In this document: piece by piece, positions 20,137 through 30,000 of the stretch
Layout: the number at the start of each line of letters is the position of its first letter
How positions within the stretch are numbered: the stretch's first letter is position 1
DNA from: Duncaniella sp.
GTDB taxonomy: Bacteria; Bacteroidota; Bacteroidia; Bacteroidales; Muribaculaceae
Direction: 5' to 3'
NCBI GenBank assembly: GCA_029056055.1
Contig: JAIDCC010000070.1
Location: 1 to 53,256 of the forward strand
Length of the DNA: 53,256 bases
Program-made: the position numbers and the translations under genes
Notes under the pieces: generated by a model
What the model saw: only the letters and a program-made list of their open reading frames with translations
What the model was told of the DNA's origin: nothing
Databases searched by the model: none

Positions 20137-20919
20137 ATGATCTATCTCAAGACACCGGAAGAAATCGAATTGGTGAAGCGGGCATGTGAGCTCGTGAGCC
20201 GCACGATGGGCGAAGTGGCCCGCAACGTGGCTCCCGGAGTGAGCACCCGCCATCTCGACAACATAGCCCGCGAGTTTATGCGCGACAACGGCGGCATCCC
20301 CGCCTGTCTCGGTTATGGCGGTTTCCCCGCAACGCTTTGCATCGAGGTCAACGAGACCGTGGTCCACGGGTTTCCTTCGGGCTACGAGCTGCGCGACGGC
20401 GACATCGTAGGTGTCGACACCGTAGTGACTCTTGACGGCTACAACGGCGATATGTGCTACACCTTCCCGGTGGGTGATGTGGCCGAAGATGTGATGAAGC
20501 TTCTCCGCACCACCAAGGAGAGCCTTTACGTAGGCATCGAGGCTGCTCAGCCTGGTCGTCGTACGGGCGACATCGGCAACGCAATCCAGACCTACGTCGA
20601 GAAGCGCGGCTACAGCGTAGTGCGCGAGTTCTGCGGCCACGGCATCGGAAAGAGCATGCACGAAGACCCCGAAATCGCCAACTACGGGCGTCGCGGCATG
20701 GGGCCTGTCCTCAAGCCCGGCATGTGCATCTGCATCGAGCCGATGATTAACCTCGGCAGCAAGAACATCGTGATTGGAGCCGACGGGTGGACCACCCGCA
20801 CCAAGGACCGCAAGCCTTCGGCCCACTACGAGCACACGCTTGCCATCACCACAGAGGGCAATGAAGTGCTCACGACATTCGACTACATCCGCGAAGCACT
20901 CGGGGATAGATTTATCTGA
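20137..20919 (+). CDS. map: type I methionine aminopeptidase
   Basis: An enzyme of 260 residues that removes the N-terminal methionine from new proteins. Ligands of the two-metal site are visible: HGFPS, the paired aspartates in DIVGVDTVVTLDGYNGDM, the histidine in CGHGIGKSMHEDP, EPMIN, and the final Glu in YEHTLAIT. The length fits the short type Ia. It lies 120 nt after secY, whose spacer carries a GC-rich hairpin. Confidence 0.96.
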   Translation: MIYLKTPEEIELVKRACELVSRTMGEVARNVAPGVSTRHLDNIAREFMRDNGGIPACLGYGGFPATLCIEVNETVVHGFPSGYELRDGDIVGVDTVVTLDGYNGDMCYTFPVGDVAEDVMKLLRTTKESLYVGIEAAQPGRRTGDIGNAIQTYVEKRGYSVVREFCGHGIGKSMHEDPEIANYGRRGMGPVLKPGMCICIEPMINLGSKNIVIGADGWTTRTKDRKPSAHYEHTLAITTEGNEVLTTFDYIREALGDRFI

Positions 20920-20983
20920 AAACTGAATTTTCATTCCGGTCGGGCTCAGGCCTCCGGACTCTAAAAGAAACAAACAATAAAGT

Positions 20984-21202
20984 ATGGCAAAGCAAGCTGC
21001 AATCGAACTTGACGGCACCATCGTCGAAGCCCTCTCGAACGCTATGTTCCGCGTAGAGCTCGAAAACGGGCACGAAATCACCGCCCACATCTCCGGGAAG
21101 ATGCGTATGCACTACATCAAGATTCTCCCCGGCGACAAGGTGAAGGTAGAGATGTCGCCCTACGACCTCACCAAGGGCCGTATTTCGTTCCGCTACAAAT
21201 AG
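20984..21202 (+). CDS. infA: translation initiation factor IF-1
   Basis: A 72-residue OB-fold protein with the conserved [20 protein letters not shown] and [15 protein letters not shown] end. It occupies the 30S A site during initiation. Its position before rpmJ is typical. Confidence 0.97.
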   Translation: MAKQAAIELDGTIVEALSNAMFRVELENGHEITAHISGKMRMHYIKILPGDKVKVEMSPYDLTKGRISFRYK

Positions 21203-21301
21203 GTGACGGCCGGCGTCTGACGCTTCAAAGAAGGCGCAACACCCCCCCACTACTCTCCCCACTCAAAGAAATTTCGAATCCACTAAATATTATTATCAAC
21301 A

Positions 21302-21418
21302 ATGAAAGTAAGAGCCTCTGTCAAGAAACGCACCCCCGACAGCAAGATCGTACGTCGCAAGGGTCGTCTCTATGTCATCAACAAGAAAAACCCCAAGTAC
21401 AAGCAGCGTCAGGGCTAA
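21302..21418 (+). CDS. rpmJ: 50S ribosomal protein L36, cysteine-free form
   Basis: A 38-residue protein that begins [11 protein letters not shown] and ends [10 protein letters not shown]. The zinc-binding cysteines of the ancestral form are all missing ([11 protein letters not shown] in the middle), so it should not bind zinc. This form is usual in Bacteroidetes. Confidence 0.93.
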   Translation: MKVRASVKKRTPDSKIVRRKGRLYVINKKNPKYKQRQG

Positions 21419-21529
21419 TTGATGGCATCAGGCCATGGAAACAGGTGAATAATGCTTAATATTTCCCAATGATTCTTAAATAATGTTTCGTTGGGAGAAA
21501 TTTCTATGGTCTATCCCGGAAAATAGTCG

Positions 21530-21537
21530 TAACTTTG
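21530..21537 (+). promoter_or_regulatory. internal promoter for the alpha group (rpsM-rplQ)
   Basis: TAACTTTG at 21530-21537 is an exact -7 box in the AT-rich 153-nt spacer between rpmJ and rpsM. No good TTTG sits 19-21 nt upstream. It lies 34 nt before the rpsM start and would let rpsM-rpsK-rpsD-rpoA-rplQ be transcribed separately. Confidence 0.6.
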
Positions 21538-21571
21538 CAAAAATTTTCAAGTTAAGTAATCAAGCACTTAT

Positions 21572-21952
21572 ATGGCAGTACGTATCGTGGGAGTTGACCT
21601 CCCCCAAAACAAAAGAGGTGAAATCGCCTTGACCTATATCTTCGGTATCGGTCGCAGCGCTGCTAAGAGCATCCTTAAGAAGGCCGACATCGATGTCAAC
21701 ATCAAGGTCAAAGACTGGACTGACGACCAGGCCGCTAAGGTGCGCGAAGTGATCTCGACAGATCACAAGGTCGAAGGTGACCTCCGCAGCGAAATCCAGC
21801 TCAACATCAAGCGTCTCATGGACATCGGTTGCTACCGCGGCATCCGCCACCGCAACGGTCTTCCCGTGCGCGGCCAGAGCACCAAGAACAACGCCCGCAC
21901 CCGCAAGGGCCGCAAGAAAACAGTTGCTAACAAGAAAAAAGCTACTAAATAA
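21572..21952 (+). CDS. rpsM: 30S ribosomal protein S13
   Basis: A 126-residue protein beginning [20 protein letters not shown] with [20 protein letters not shown], typical of S13, which contacts tRNA and forms bridges to the 50S. First gene after the internal promoter. Confidence 0.97.
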   Translation: MAVRIVGVDLPQNKRGEIALTYIFGIGRSAAKSILKKADIDVNIKVKDWTDDQAAKVREVISTDHKVEGDLRSEIQLNIKRLMDIGCYRGIRHRNGLPVRGQSTKNNARTRKGRKKTVANKKKATK

Positions 21953-21961
21953 TAACGAAAT

Positions 21962-22351
21962 ATGGCAAAAAAGACAGTTGCAGCCAAGAAGCGTAACGTC
22001 AAGGTCGACGCCGCAGGTCAGCTTCACGTTCACTCCTCGTTCAACAACATTATTGTCTGCTTAGCCAACTCTGAAGGTCAGGTGATCTCATGGAGTTCAG
22101 CAGGCAAGATGGGCTTCCGCGGCTCGAAGAAAAACACCCCCTATGCAGCCCAGATGGCCGCACAGGATTGCGCAAAGGTGGCCTACGACCTCGGTCTCCG
22201 CAAAGTCAAGGCCTACGTCAAGGGTCCGGGCAACGGCCGTGAGTCGGCTATCCGCACCGTGCATGGCGCAGGTATCGAAGTGACCGAAATCGTCGACGTT
22301 ACCCCGCTGCCCCACAACGGTTGCCGTCCTCCCAAGCGTCGTCGCGTCTGA
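21962..22351 (+). CDS. rpsK: 30S ribosomal protein S11
   Basis: A 129-residue protein with [18 protein letters not shown] and the C-terminal [16 protein letters not shown], the S11 hallmarks. It lies on the 30S platform. It starts 9 nt after rpsM and is followed by the longest spacer of the supercluster. Confidence 0.97.
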   Translation: MAKKTVAAKKRNVKVDAAGQLHVHSSFNNIIVCLANSEGQVISWSSAGKMGFRGSKKNTPYAAQMAAQDCAKVAYDLGLRKVKAYVKGPGNGRESAIRTVHGAGIEVTEIVDVTPLPHNGCRPPKRRRV

Positions 22352-23000
22352 TGCCTCACTGCCTTCCGAGGCATTGAGAGCCACCAGACTCAGACCCCGC
22401 ACTTCCGGAACGATGTGTGCCACGGCAGGACGCAAGTCTGCCCGAAGGCATCTTCAGCCCGACAGGATAATCCGGCCGGCTTGAAAGACGATTGTTGGAA
22501 ATCGTCCTTCCGGCATCTGTCCCAGCTCTTCTTTCAACGTATAATGAGACAGGACCTTCAAGCCTACACGAAGTTGTCGGATTCCGTCAGACGAAGACAC
22601 CCCCTCGGCCGCCACGGCAATCACTTCCGAACAGTAAATTTTGATTATTCAATATTTTACACCGCTGAGCCAGGTCAACACCTCAACCGAAGAGTCGGAC
22701 GTCTCCGACTCCCTCCCCCACTTCCCCGGGAACGCACGGATAGCAATAGTCAGGAAAAACGAAGAGCCCGCTTGCAGACGCAGTGTCTGCACCGAAGTCT
22801 GACCCTTACCTAACAATGCTGCCACAGAGTCCCTCTCGCCACAACACTCAGACCCGCACGCATCCGGAGTCGCTCACACGAACATTCACCTCTTGCGACC
22901 CCGGCGACGGCTGAAGGCGACGGACCTATCCCCCTGCCTCCCGGAGTGGCGCAGGCGAAAACCTCCCGCTCGGCAAACCCCCAACAAAACCTCCAAACAA
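22352..23000 (+). other. 649-nt structured spacer between rpsK and rpsD
   Basis: No supported gene. It holds at least three perfect hairpins: 22487-22493 with 22500-22506 (7 bp), 22692-22699 with 22704-22711 (8 bp, 4-nt loop), and 22773-22779 with 22785-22791 (7 bp). An AT-rich island at about 22635-22661 includes a weak promoter-like TAAATTTTG. A 36-codon in-frame extension upstream of rpsD exists but does not resemble S4. Confidence 0.65.
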
Positions 23001-23606
23001 ATGGCAAGATATACAGGCCCCCGCACCAAAATCGCCCGTAAATTCGGCGAGCCCATCTTCGGCGAAGACAAAGTGCTCGCCAAGAAGAACTATCCCCCGG
23101 GCCAGCACGGTCTCAACAAGCGCCGCAAGACTTCAGAATACGGCCTTCAGCTCCGTGAAAAGCAGAAAGTGAAATACACCTACGGTGTGCTCGAAAAGCA
23201 GTTCCACAATCTCTTCGACAAAGCATCTCGCGCGAAGGGCACCACGGGTGAAATCCTCCTCCAGCTCCTCGAAGGTCGTCTCGACAACGTGGTCTATCGT
23301 CTGGGCATCGCTCCGACCCGCGCCGCAGCCCGTCAGCTCGTCCTTCACCGTCACATCGTAGTCAACGGCAAGGTTGTCAACATCGCCTCGTATGCCGTAC
23401 AGCCCGGCGACGTAATCGGTGTGCGCGAAAAGTCAAAGTCTCTCGAAGTAATAGCCGACGCCCTCGCCGGCTTCAACCACAGCAAGTATCCCTGGATAGA
23501 GTGGGATGAGAACCAGAAGGCAGGCAAATTCCTTCACGTTCCCGCCCGCGAAGATATCCCCGAAAAGATCCAAGAGCAGCTTATCGTCGAGTTGTATTCT
23601 AAATAA
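23001..23606 (+). CDS. rpsD: 30S ribosomal protein S4
   Basis: A 201-residue protein. The start at 23001 gives the conserved [20 protein letters not shown]. The S4 RNA-binding domain ([20 protein letters not shown]) lies in the middle. S4 nucleates 30S assembly and represses its own operon in several bacteria, so the long upstream spacer is the natural place to look for a control site. Confidence 0.97.
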   Translation: MARYTGPRTKIARKFGEPIFGEDKVLAKKNYPPGQHGLNKRRKTSEYGLQLREKQKVKYTYGVLEKQFHNLFDKASRAKGTTGEILLQLLEGRLDNVVYRLGIAPTRAAARQLVLHRHIVVNGKVVNIASYAVQPGDVIGVREKSKSLEVIADALAGFNHSKYPWIEWDENQKAGKFLHVPAREDIPEKIQEQLIVELYSK

Positions 23607-23623
23607 TCAATAATCAAAGATCC

Positions 23624-24616
23624 ATGGCTATATTAGCATTCCAGAAGCCCGACAAGGTCATCATGTTGGAGGCCGACAACTATTTCGGAAAATTTGAGTT
23701 TAAGCCATTGGAGCCCGGATATGGTATCACCATCGGTAACGCGCTTCGCCGCATCCTTCTGAGCTCGCTCGAAGGTTTCGCCATCGCAAGCATCCGCATC
23801 GACGGTGTGAAACACGAATTCGACACTATCCCGGGCGTCAAGGAAGATGTGACCAACATCATACTTAACCTCAAAAAGGTCAACTTCAAGCAGAAGGTAG
23901 ACGACACCGAAACGGAGAAGGCCACAATCACTGTGTCAGGTCAGGAAGAGTTCACAGCCGGTGACATATCCAAGGCTCTTACAGGGTTTGAGGTGCTCAA
24001 TCCCGAGCTTGTGATCTGTCATTTGGATCCGAGCGCCAGCTTCACTATCGACCTCACTATCAACAAGGGTCGCGGATGGGTGCCCGCCGAGGAAAACCGT
24101 AGCGAAAACGATCCTATCGATCTCCTCGCCATCGACTCCATCTACACCCCCATCAAGAATGTGAAATACACAGTGGAGAACTTCCGCGTTGATCAAAAGA
24201 CCGACTACGACAAGCTGACACTTGAAATCACCACCGACGGTTCCATTCTCCCCAAGGACGCCCTCAAAGAGGCCGCAAAAATCCTCATCTATCACTTCAT
24301 GCTCTTCTCGGACGAGAAAATCACCATCGAGACCGACGAGCAGGAAGGCGAAGAGGAATTTGATGAAGAAGTGCTCCACATGCGACAGCTTCTCAAGTCG
24401 AAGCTCGTCGACATGGACCTCAGCGTCCGCGCCCTTAACTGCCTCAAGAGCGCCGAAGTCGAGACTCTCGGCGAGCTGGTGGTCTACAACAAGACCGACC
24501 TGCTCAAATTCCGCAACTTCGGTAAGAAGTCGCTCACGGAGCTCGACGCACTCCTGGCCAGTCTGAATCTCTCCTTCGGAATGGACATTTCAAAATATAA
24601 ACTTGATAAAGAGTAA
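23624..24616 (+). CDS. rpoA: RNA polymerase alpha subunit
   Basis: A 330-residue protein. The N-terminal assembly domain (about 1-230) carries [20 protein letters not shown]; an acidic linker ([10 protein letters not shown]) leads to the C-terminal domain with [18 protein letters not shown] and [16 protein letters not shown], the part that contacts UP elements and activators. It lies between rpsD (17 nt) and rplQ (8 nt). Confidence 0.97.
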   Translation: MAILAFQKPDKVIMLEADNYFGKFEFKPLEPGYGITIGNALRRILLSSLEGFAIASIRIDGVKHEFDTIPGVKEDVTNIILNLKKVNFKQKVDDTETEKATITVSGQEEFTAGDISKALTGFEVLNPELVICHLDPSASFTIDLTINKGRGWVPAEENRSENDPIDLLAIDSIYTPIKNVKYTVENFRVDQKTDYDKLTLEITTDGSILPKDALKEAAKILIYHFMLFSDEKITIETDEQEGEEEFDEEVLHMRQLLKSKLVDMDLSVRALNCLKSAEVETLGELVVYNKTDLLKFRNFGKKSLTELDALLASLNLSFGMDISKYKLDKE

Positions 24617-24624
24617 TTACCCCG

Positions 24625-25125
24625 ATGAGACACAATAAAAAATTCAACCACCTCAGCCGCAAGAAGGCTCATCGCGACGCTCTCCTGGCCAACATGACCA
24701 TTTCGCTGATCATGCACAAGCGCATCTTCACCACGCTTGCCAAGGCCAAGGCACTCCGCATGTATGCCGAGCCCCTCATCAACCGCGCTAAGGAAGACAC
24801 CACCCCCAACCGCCGCCTCGTCTTTGCTCACCTCCAGAACAAAGAGGCCGTGACCGAGCTTTTCCGCGAAATCGCGAAGAAGATTGAGAATCGTCCCGGT
24901 GGCTACACCCGCATCCTCAAGACCGGCAACCGTCTGGGCGACAACGCCAAGACTTGCTTCATCGAGCTCGTTGACTACAACGAACTCATGCTCAACGACA
25001 AGCCCGCGAAGAAGGGTCGCACCCGTCGCTCGCGTCGCGGTGGCAACAAGCCCGCTGCCGAGGCTCCCGCTGCAGAAGCTCCTGCCGTAGAAGCTACCGA
25101 GGAAAAGGAACTCCCCGAAGCATAA
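24625..25125 (+). CDS. rplQ: 50S ribosomal protein L17 with C-terminal extension
   Basis: A 166-residue protein. The L17 core ([20 protein letters not shown] to about residue 130) is followed by a basic segment ([12 protein letters not shown]) and then an Ala/Glu/Pro-rich acidic tail. The core alone is the usual bacterial length; such tails are common in Bacteroidetes. Last gene of the supercluster, followed by a terminator. Confidence 0.96.
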   Translation: MRHNKKFNHLSRKKAHRDALLANMTISLIMHKRIFTTLAKAKALRMYAEPLINRAKEDTTPNRRLVFAHLQNKEAVTELFREIAKKIENRPGGYTRILKTGNRLGDNAKTCFIELVDYNELMLNDKPAKKGRTRRSRRGGNKPAAEAPAAEAPAVEATEEKELPEA

Positions 25126-25158
25126 GCATCTTTGTCCGTTCAGCCGGACAAGCGATAT

Positions 25159-25218
25159 AATTCTCCCTGAAACGAAAAGTATCTCCGATACCCCCGTTTC
25201 GGGGAGAATTTCTTTTTT
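25159..25218 (+). terminator. strong terminator at the end of the ribosomal supercluster
   Basis: A 16-bp stem (25159-25174 with 25195-25210, one G-U pair), 20-nt loop and a T-rich tail at 25211-25218. Confidence 0.9.
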
Positions 25219-25293
25219 CCACATTCCCCTGGCGATACTGCCGCCGGGGTGTTAGGATACTTTTCATCTAACATCGAAACAACACCATCGGCC

Positions 25294-25656
25294 ATGTCAT
25301 CAGGAAAACCGTTCTTAAGCCGTCAGGAGCGCGTGGGGCTTCTCGCGCTGCTCGTGGTGCTCCTCGCCATTCTTCTTTTCCGAGTGGCCGACGTCAAGCT
25401 CAGAAGTACTAAAAGCGACGCAGTGTCAGCGAAGACTGTCGCGCCGTCTCACGCTGCCGACAGCACGTCAGAATCGGTAGATAGTGCTATCAACGGGGGT
25501 GCCGCGCTCGAATCCGACACGGGGTTCGTAGAGTTCGCCACCTCCAAGCCGGGCACCCGCTCCAAGCGCAAAAGCAAACGCAAGCAAAAGCGCACAACCC
25601 CTCGCAGCGAGGAGCCGGACCCGACACCCCGCAAACCCCTCGACGAAATTTTGTAG
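25294..25656 (+). CDS. small single-pass membrane protein with basic tail
   Basis: A 120-residue protein beginning at ATG 25294; a GTG 45 nt upstream is possible but overlaps the end of the terminator region. One hydrophobic helix follows a basic start (SRQERVGLLALLVVLLAILL), then a Ser/Ala region and a very Lys/Arg-rich stretch (TRSKRKSKRKQKR). The start resembles the membrane anchor of Bacteroidetes ComEA-like helix-hairpin-helix proteins, but the DNA-binding domain is missing. Function unknown; it could be a gene remnant. Confidence 0.5.
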   Translation: MSSGKPFLSRQERVGLLALLVVLLAILLFRVADVKLRSTKSDAVSAKTVAPSHAADSTSESVDSAINGGAALESDTGFVEFATSKPGTRSKRKSKRKQKRTTPRSEEPDPTPRKPLDEIL

Positions 25657-25730
25657 TGTCTTGAACCTTAGTGAAGAGCAAAGCGTTAAATCTGTGAACA
25701 AAGTCCCGCAGAGGGCACACCGCCCACTCG

Positions 25731-25747
25731 CCTTTTCCTAAAAGGCT
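25731..25747. repeat. short perfect hairpin
   Basis: A 7-bp stem GCCTTTT/AAAAGGC with a 3-nt loop, between the small membrane protein and the hydrolase. It is a weak terminator candidate. Confidence 0.4.
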
Positions 25748-25801
25748 GTCGGACTAAAGCAATTACGATTACTCACGCACACACACTTCAATTATTTCGT
25801 T

Positions 25802-26842
25802 ATGAAGAAGCTCCTCACCCGAATTTTCGCTGCCGCCGCACTCCTCGTTGCCGCCGGTACACAATATGCAGATGCATGCTCGCGCATTCTCTACGTAGGT
25901 TCAGACTCACTGCGAATCGTGGGCCGTTCGCTCGACTGGAAAACCCCCATCCCCACCAACCTCTACGTCTATCCCCGCGGCATAGCCAAGGAAGGCCACT
26001 CGCTCCCCGGCGCCGTGAAATGGGTGTCGAAGTATGGCGCAATCTACGCCGTAGGTTATGACGGCGGCGTCACCGAAGGCATGAACGAAAAGGGTCTCGT
26101 GGTCAACGGTCTCTTCTGCAAAGGCACCGTCTACGAGAACGACTCAACCAAGAACCTCCCTCCCATGTCTCTCGCCATGTTCCCCGCATGGCTCCTCGAC
26201 AACTGCGCCAACACCGCCGAGGCCGTAGCGCTGCTTGAGAAGCACGACTTCAACATCTCGGGCGCCTCGTTTGACAACGGCACTACCTCAACCCTCCACT
26301 GGGGCATCACCGACCCCACCGGCGCATCGGCCGTCGTAGAATTCGACCACGGCTCAATCCGCATCTACACCGGTCAGGACATCACCGCCATGACCAACGA
26401 CCCGACGTTCCCCTCGATGAACGCCATCAACGACTACTGGCAGGCTAAGGGAGGCACCCACACCCTTCCCGGCACCGTAAGCTCGCCCGACCGTTTCGTG
26501 CGCGGCTACTTCTTTGCCCACCACGTAGACCCCACTTCCGACCCCGACCTCGGTTTCTCGATAATCCGCTCCATACTGATGAACGTCTCCGTGCCTTACA
26601 CCTACACCGTAGGCGAAGCCAACGTTTCGTCAACCCAGTGGCGTTCGTTTGCCAACCTCCGCGACCTTCGTTACTACTTCGACGTGGTCACCAATCCGGG
26701 TGCCTATTACATCGACCTCTCCAAGTGTGACCTTCGTCCCGGCGCATCGGTCATGAAGCTCGACACATCGAAATCGTCGACATTCGTAGGCGAAGCAAAC
26801 AGCCACCTCTTCAAGAGCGCGCCCTTCACCCCGATGTATTAA
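25802..26842 (+). CDS. secreted linear amide C-N hydrolase (choloylglycine hydrolase / penicillin V acylase family)
   Basis: An Ntn-hydrolase family enzyme of 346 residues. A signal peptide (MKKLLTRIFAAAALLVAAGT to QYADA) ends right before Cys26, so signal cleavage would expose the catalytic cysteine as the new N-terminus. Other active-site positions of the family are visible: Arg42 and Asp45 in VGRSLDW, Asn199 in MTNDPTF and the Arg in PDRFVRGY (231/234). The family includes bile salt hydrolases and penicillin or N-acyl-homoserine-lactone acylases; periplasmic export and a gut host make bile acid or amide hydrolysis plausible, but the substrate is not decided by sequence alone. Confidence 0.85.
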   Translation: MKKLLTRIFAAAALLVAAGTQYADACSRILYVGSDSLRIVGRSLDWKTPIPTNLYVYPRGIAKEGHSLPGAVKWVSKYGAIYAVGYDGGVTEGMNEKGLVVNGLFCKGTVYENDSTKNLPPMSLAMFPAWLLDNCANTAEAVALLEKHDFNISGASFDNGTTSTLHWGITDPTGASAVVEFDHGSIRIYTGQDITAMTNDPTFPSMNAINDYWQAKGGTHTLPGTVSSPDRFVRGYFFAHHVDPTSDPDLGFSIIRSILMNVSVPYTYTVGEANVSSTQWRSFANLRDLRYYFDVVTNPGAYYIDLSKCDLRPGASVMKLDTSKSSTFVGEANSHLFKSAPFTPMY

Positions 26843-26932
26843 ACCGCCAAAAGATATTTTTGGGAGAATTCCCGGTCTGATACGAAGAAAAACACACACT
26901 CAATAACATCAACCACAACTCTCCCTCTCCCG

Positions 26933-26964
26933 GTCCGACGTCGCCCCGACGCCGGACTTTTTTT
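26933..26964 (+). terminator. intrinsic terminator after the hydrolase
   Basis: An 11-bp stem with one mismatch (GTCCGACGTCG with CGACGCCGGAC) and a run of seven T at 26958-26964. Confidence 0.8.
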
Positions 26965-26992
26965 CACGTGAGGAGGATGGGAATTTGAAATT

Positions 26993-27023
26993 TTGACAAA
27001 TTGAGAAATTGACAAATTGAGAA
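26993..27023. repeat. two-copy 16-bp tandem repeat
   Basis: TTGACAAATTGAGAA occurs at 26993-27007 and 27009-27023. It lies between convergent genes in otherwise GC-rich DNA. No function is evident. Confidence 0.6.
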
Positions 27024-27091
27024 TTTTGGGGCGACGAGGGGCGGCAAAGAGACGCCGCGGGCGGAGCTGAAGCCCCCCACCTCCAAAAAGG

Positions 27092-30000
27092 CTAAGGCGC
27101 GTCGGGGAGGGCGCGCGATTGGTCTTTTTTGAGTGTCAGGTCGGCGAGCAACACGGCGTGTTCTTTTTCGTCGGGGGCGGCATCTTTGGGTCGCCAAGCC
27201 ACGATAAATCTCACTGATGCCTCATGCACGCGATAGCCCCTTTCACCCCAGTGCTTTAGCTCGCCCTGCATTTTCTGCGATAATTGGCCTACGACGACAT
27301 TGCCGTCATAGGTGTAGAGATAATTGTTGGCGAAACGAAGTTGCGCCCCCGCTCTGAGCGAGAGAATCTCATGCTTTCGCATCTTGAAAAATCCGAGATT
27401 CACATCTCTGTGGGTGAGCTGCAAGACTATTTCATCGGGCATGCCGTAGAGCTCTCGGCACACGATGTGTTCGTCGGCCGGCATGGGTTCGAAAAGCGGT
27501 GAGTCGGAGTGGATAAACAGACGCTCTTTAGCGCGTGTGGCCCCTACGTAATATCGCCGCAGATTCTGATTGCTGACCGCTGGAGGCGCGGCCACGAGCA
27601 TATAGACGTCGTCAAACTCTCGCCCTTTAGCCTTGTGTATGGTAGAGACCACCACGTCGGCGCCCGAGAAATCACAGAAGTCCTCAATCGACGATTCAAA
27701 GAGGAATTCTTTGAAATCGGTGTGATATTTCACCCTGTTTGTCTGCTCGAATATCTCAAGGCAGCGTTGCAGATAGTGGAGGCTCGCCGACCCGTCATAG
27801 GTGGCGGCCACTTTCTGCTTGGCCTTTTCCCACGTCTCGTCGGGGATTGTAGGCACGGTAGAGTTCGTGGCAATCTGCTTGAGAAACATCCGGACTTCGG
27901 CCATGTTCCAAAACCGAAATCCATCCATGCTCTGCACCAGGCGGCAGTTCAATCCTTGTCTGCGCAGCAGCCCGACGAGTATCGCAGCCTCTTCATTGGT
28001 CTGAGTCAGCACACACGTCGACCCCTCGCGACGACGGTGTTTCAGAAGGTCGGCTACAATGGGTTGGAACATCACATTCGAGGCGTGATGACGTAGGGAG
28101 ACACACCCCTCGACCGGTTTCATTGACACGATTGGGACGGTCTTCATTCTGCCTCCTATCCGGCTCACAAACGAGTTGGCGAAATCAACCACCCGGCGGC
28201 TGCTGCGATAGTTTTCAGTCATTTCCACAAAGCGCGATTCGGGCTCTTTGAGGAGTTCGGCCATATAGCGTGAGTCAGAGCCTCGAAACTCAAAAATGTT
28301 CTGGTCGTCGTCGCCCACGGCTATCACTCGCATTTCCTCATTGAAAGACATAAGAGCGTGCAAAAGCGCATACTCTTCGGCGCTCATGTCCTGCGCCTCG
28401 TCGATGACCAGCACCGTCTTGGCTATGCGATTAGGTTCAACCTCTCCGCGCTCAATCATCTGCGCAGCTTCGCCCACCACATCCTTCACCCCATCGAGAT
28501 TTCCGATTCTTCCCAACAGGTCGAAGCAATAGGAATGGAAGGTCTTTATCTCGACAAAGTGGGCTGCATTGCCTATGAGTCCCAGCAACCGCTGCTTGAA
28601 TTCAGTGGCTGCCGCGCGCGAGAAAGTCAACATCAGCAGCTGTTCGTGCTTCACGTCCTCAAGCAGAAGCAACGACGCGAGCTTATGCACCAAAACGCGG
28701 GTCTTGCCGCTCCCCGGGCCCGCCGCCACCACAATACACCGCGAGGTCTTGTCGGCGATAATCTCCATCTGTTTTGCCGAGAGCGCGCCGAAAATATGAT
28801 TATACTTATCGGGCGTGACGTTGCGCTCTATCTCGCGCAGGCGTTCTCCCTTGAAGTATTTCGCAACAAACTGTCTGTAGTCCATCCGGAAGTAATCATG
28901 GACATATGTAAGAGCCGCATTGTAGTCGCGCACCATCAGATTGGCATACTCTCCCACGATATGAATCTGCTGGATTTTCTGTTTGTAGAACTCGCTGAGC
29001 ATGCGGTAGTCTTCCTGCTTGTAACGCGTGCGACTCTCTTTGATACGGCGGATATCCATCGCGTTGTAGAGCACGAGGAAGCCACCTTCGAGTTTCAACG
29101 CCCCGATGCGCGACAGATAGAGCAAAGCTTCCTCCACATCGGCCAGCTGCACGTCGTCCATCGCTGAGAGCAGTGTGTTGCCGGCCGACTTCAAATCGTT
29201 CAGCAGCTCCACCACGGAAAATCTGACATCCTTCTTGTCGTGTCCCTCTTGGGCAGACTCCGACGTCAGCTTGTAGAGCCATCCTATGGCAAACTGACAT
29301 ATCTCGAGACGTCGCTCAAACCGCTGCACGACCGACGTCATGTCAGCACGCCCGGTCAGCTCGATGTTGTGAGCCCCGTCCTCTCTCTTGTGCATATACC
29401 CCTTGACCGTCAGAAAGTATAGCAACGTGCGCAAATCCTTCTCGGTAGCGGTGGCCACCCCGTCGCGGAGAGCATTGTCGTTGAGCTGTTTGTAGGAGAT
29501 ATGACACGTCTCGGCCGACACACACCCGAAGATGTAGCGCTCAAGGCGCGCGAAACGCTCCAGAAGTCGCTTCGACTTGTTTTCCGACTCTCCCGTATCA
29601 TAGAGATAGGCCGAAATATCCTTGGAGTCGGCCAGAATACCCTCCTGACGCATACGCACCACGCTCGACACCACATCGCTCTTGCTGAGCCCCAGAACAT
29701 CGGCCAGATAGTCAATGCGCGATTCCGACTCCGCATCCTTGCCCTTGGCCGTGTATTTCTGCGAAATTAACGACCTTATGATTCTCACCGCTTTCTCCAC
29801 ATCATCCTCCTCGAACAGCAGCGAGCGGGCTATGCGCTCACGTGCTTCATCGAGATTCTTTACGGTGATACCGGTGGCATAGACGTGCGGCACGTTGTTG
29901 CCTCGCTCAAGATAGCCGGCTTGCTCCAAGGCAGCCAGCGCCGTGCGCACACGTGTCTCTATGTCAGACACCGAATCGTCCCACCCCGCCTGACGCGCTA

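Noticed and set aside
22415-22813. 132-codon frame in the rpsK-rpsD spacer
   Set aside because: Composition is that of GC-rich spacer with hairpins; no plausible start or protein-like pattern.
25294-25656. Complete ComEA homologue
   Set aside because: Only the membrane anchor resembles it; the helix-hairpin-helix DNA-binding domain is absent.
26993-27023. Start of a CRISPR array
   Set aside because: Only two 15-bp units in direct tandem without spacers, and no cas genes.
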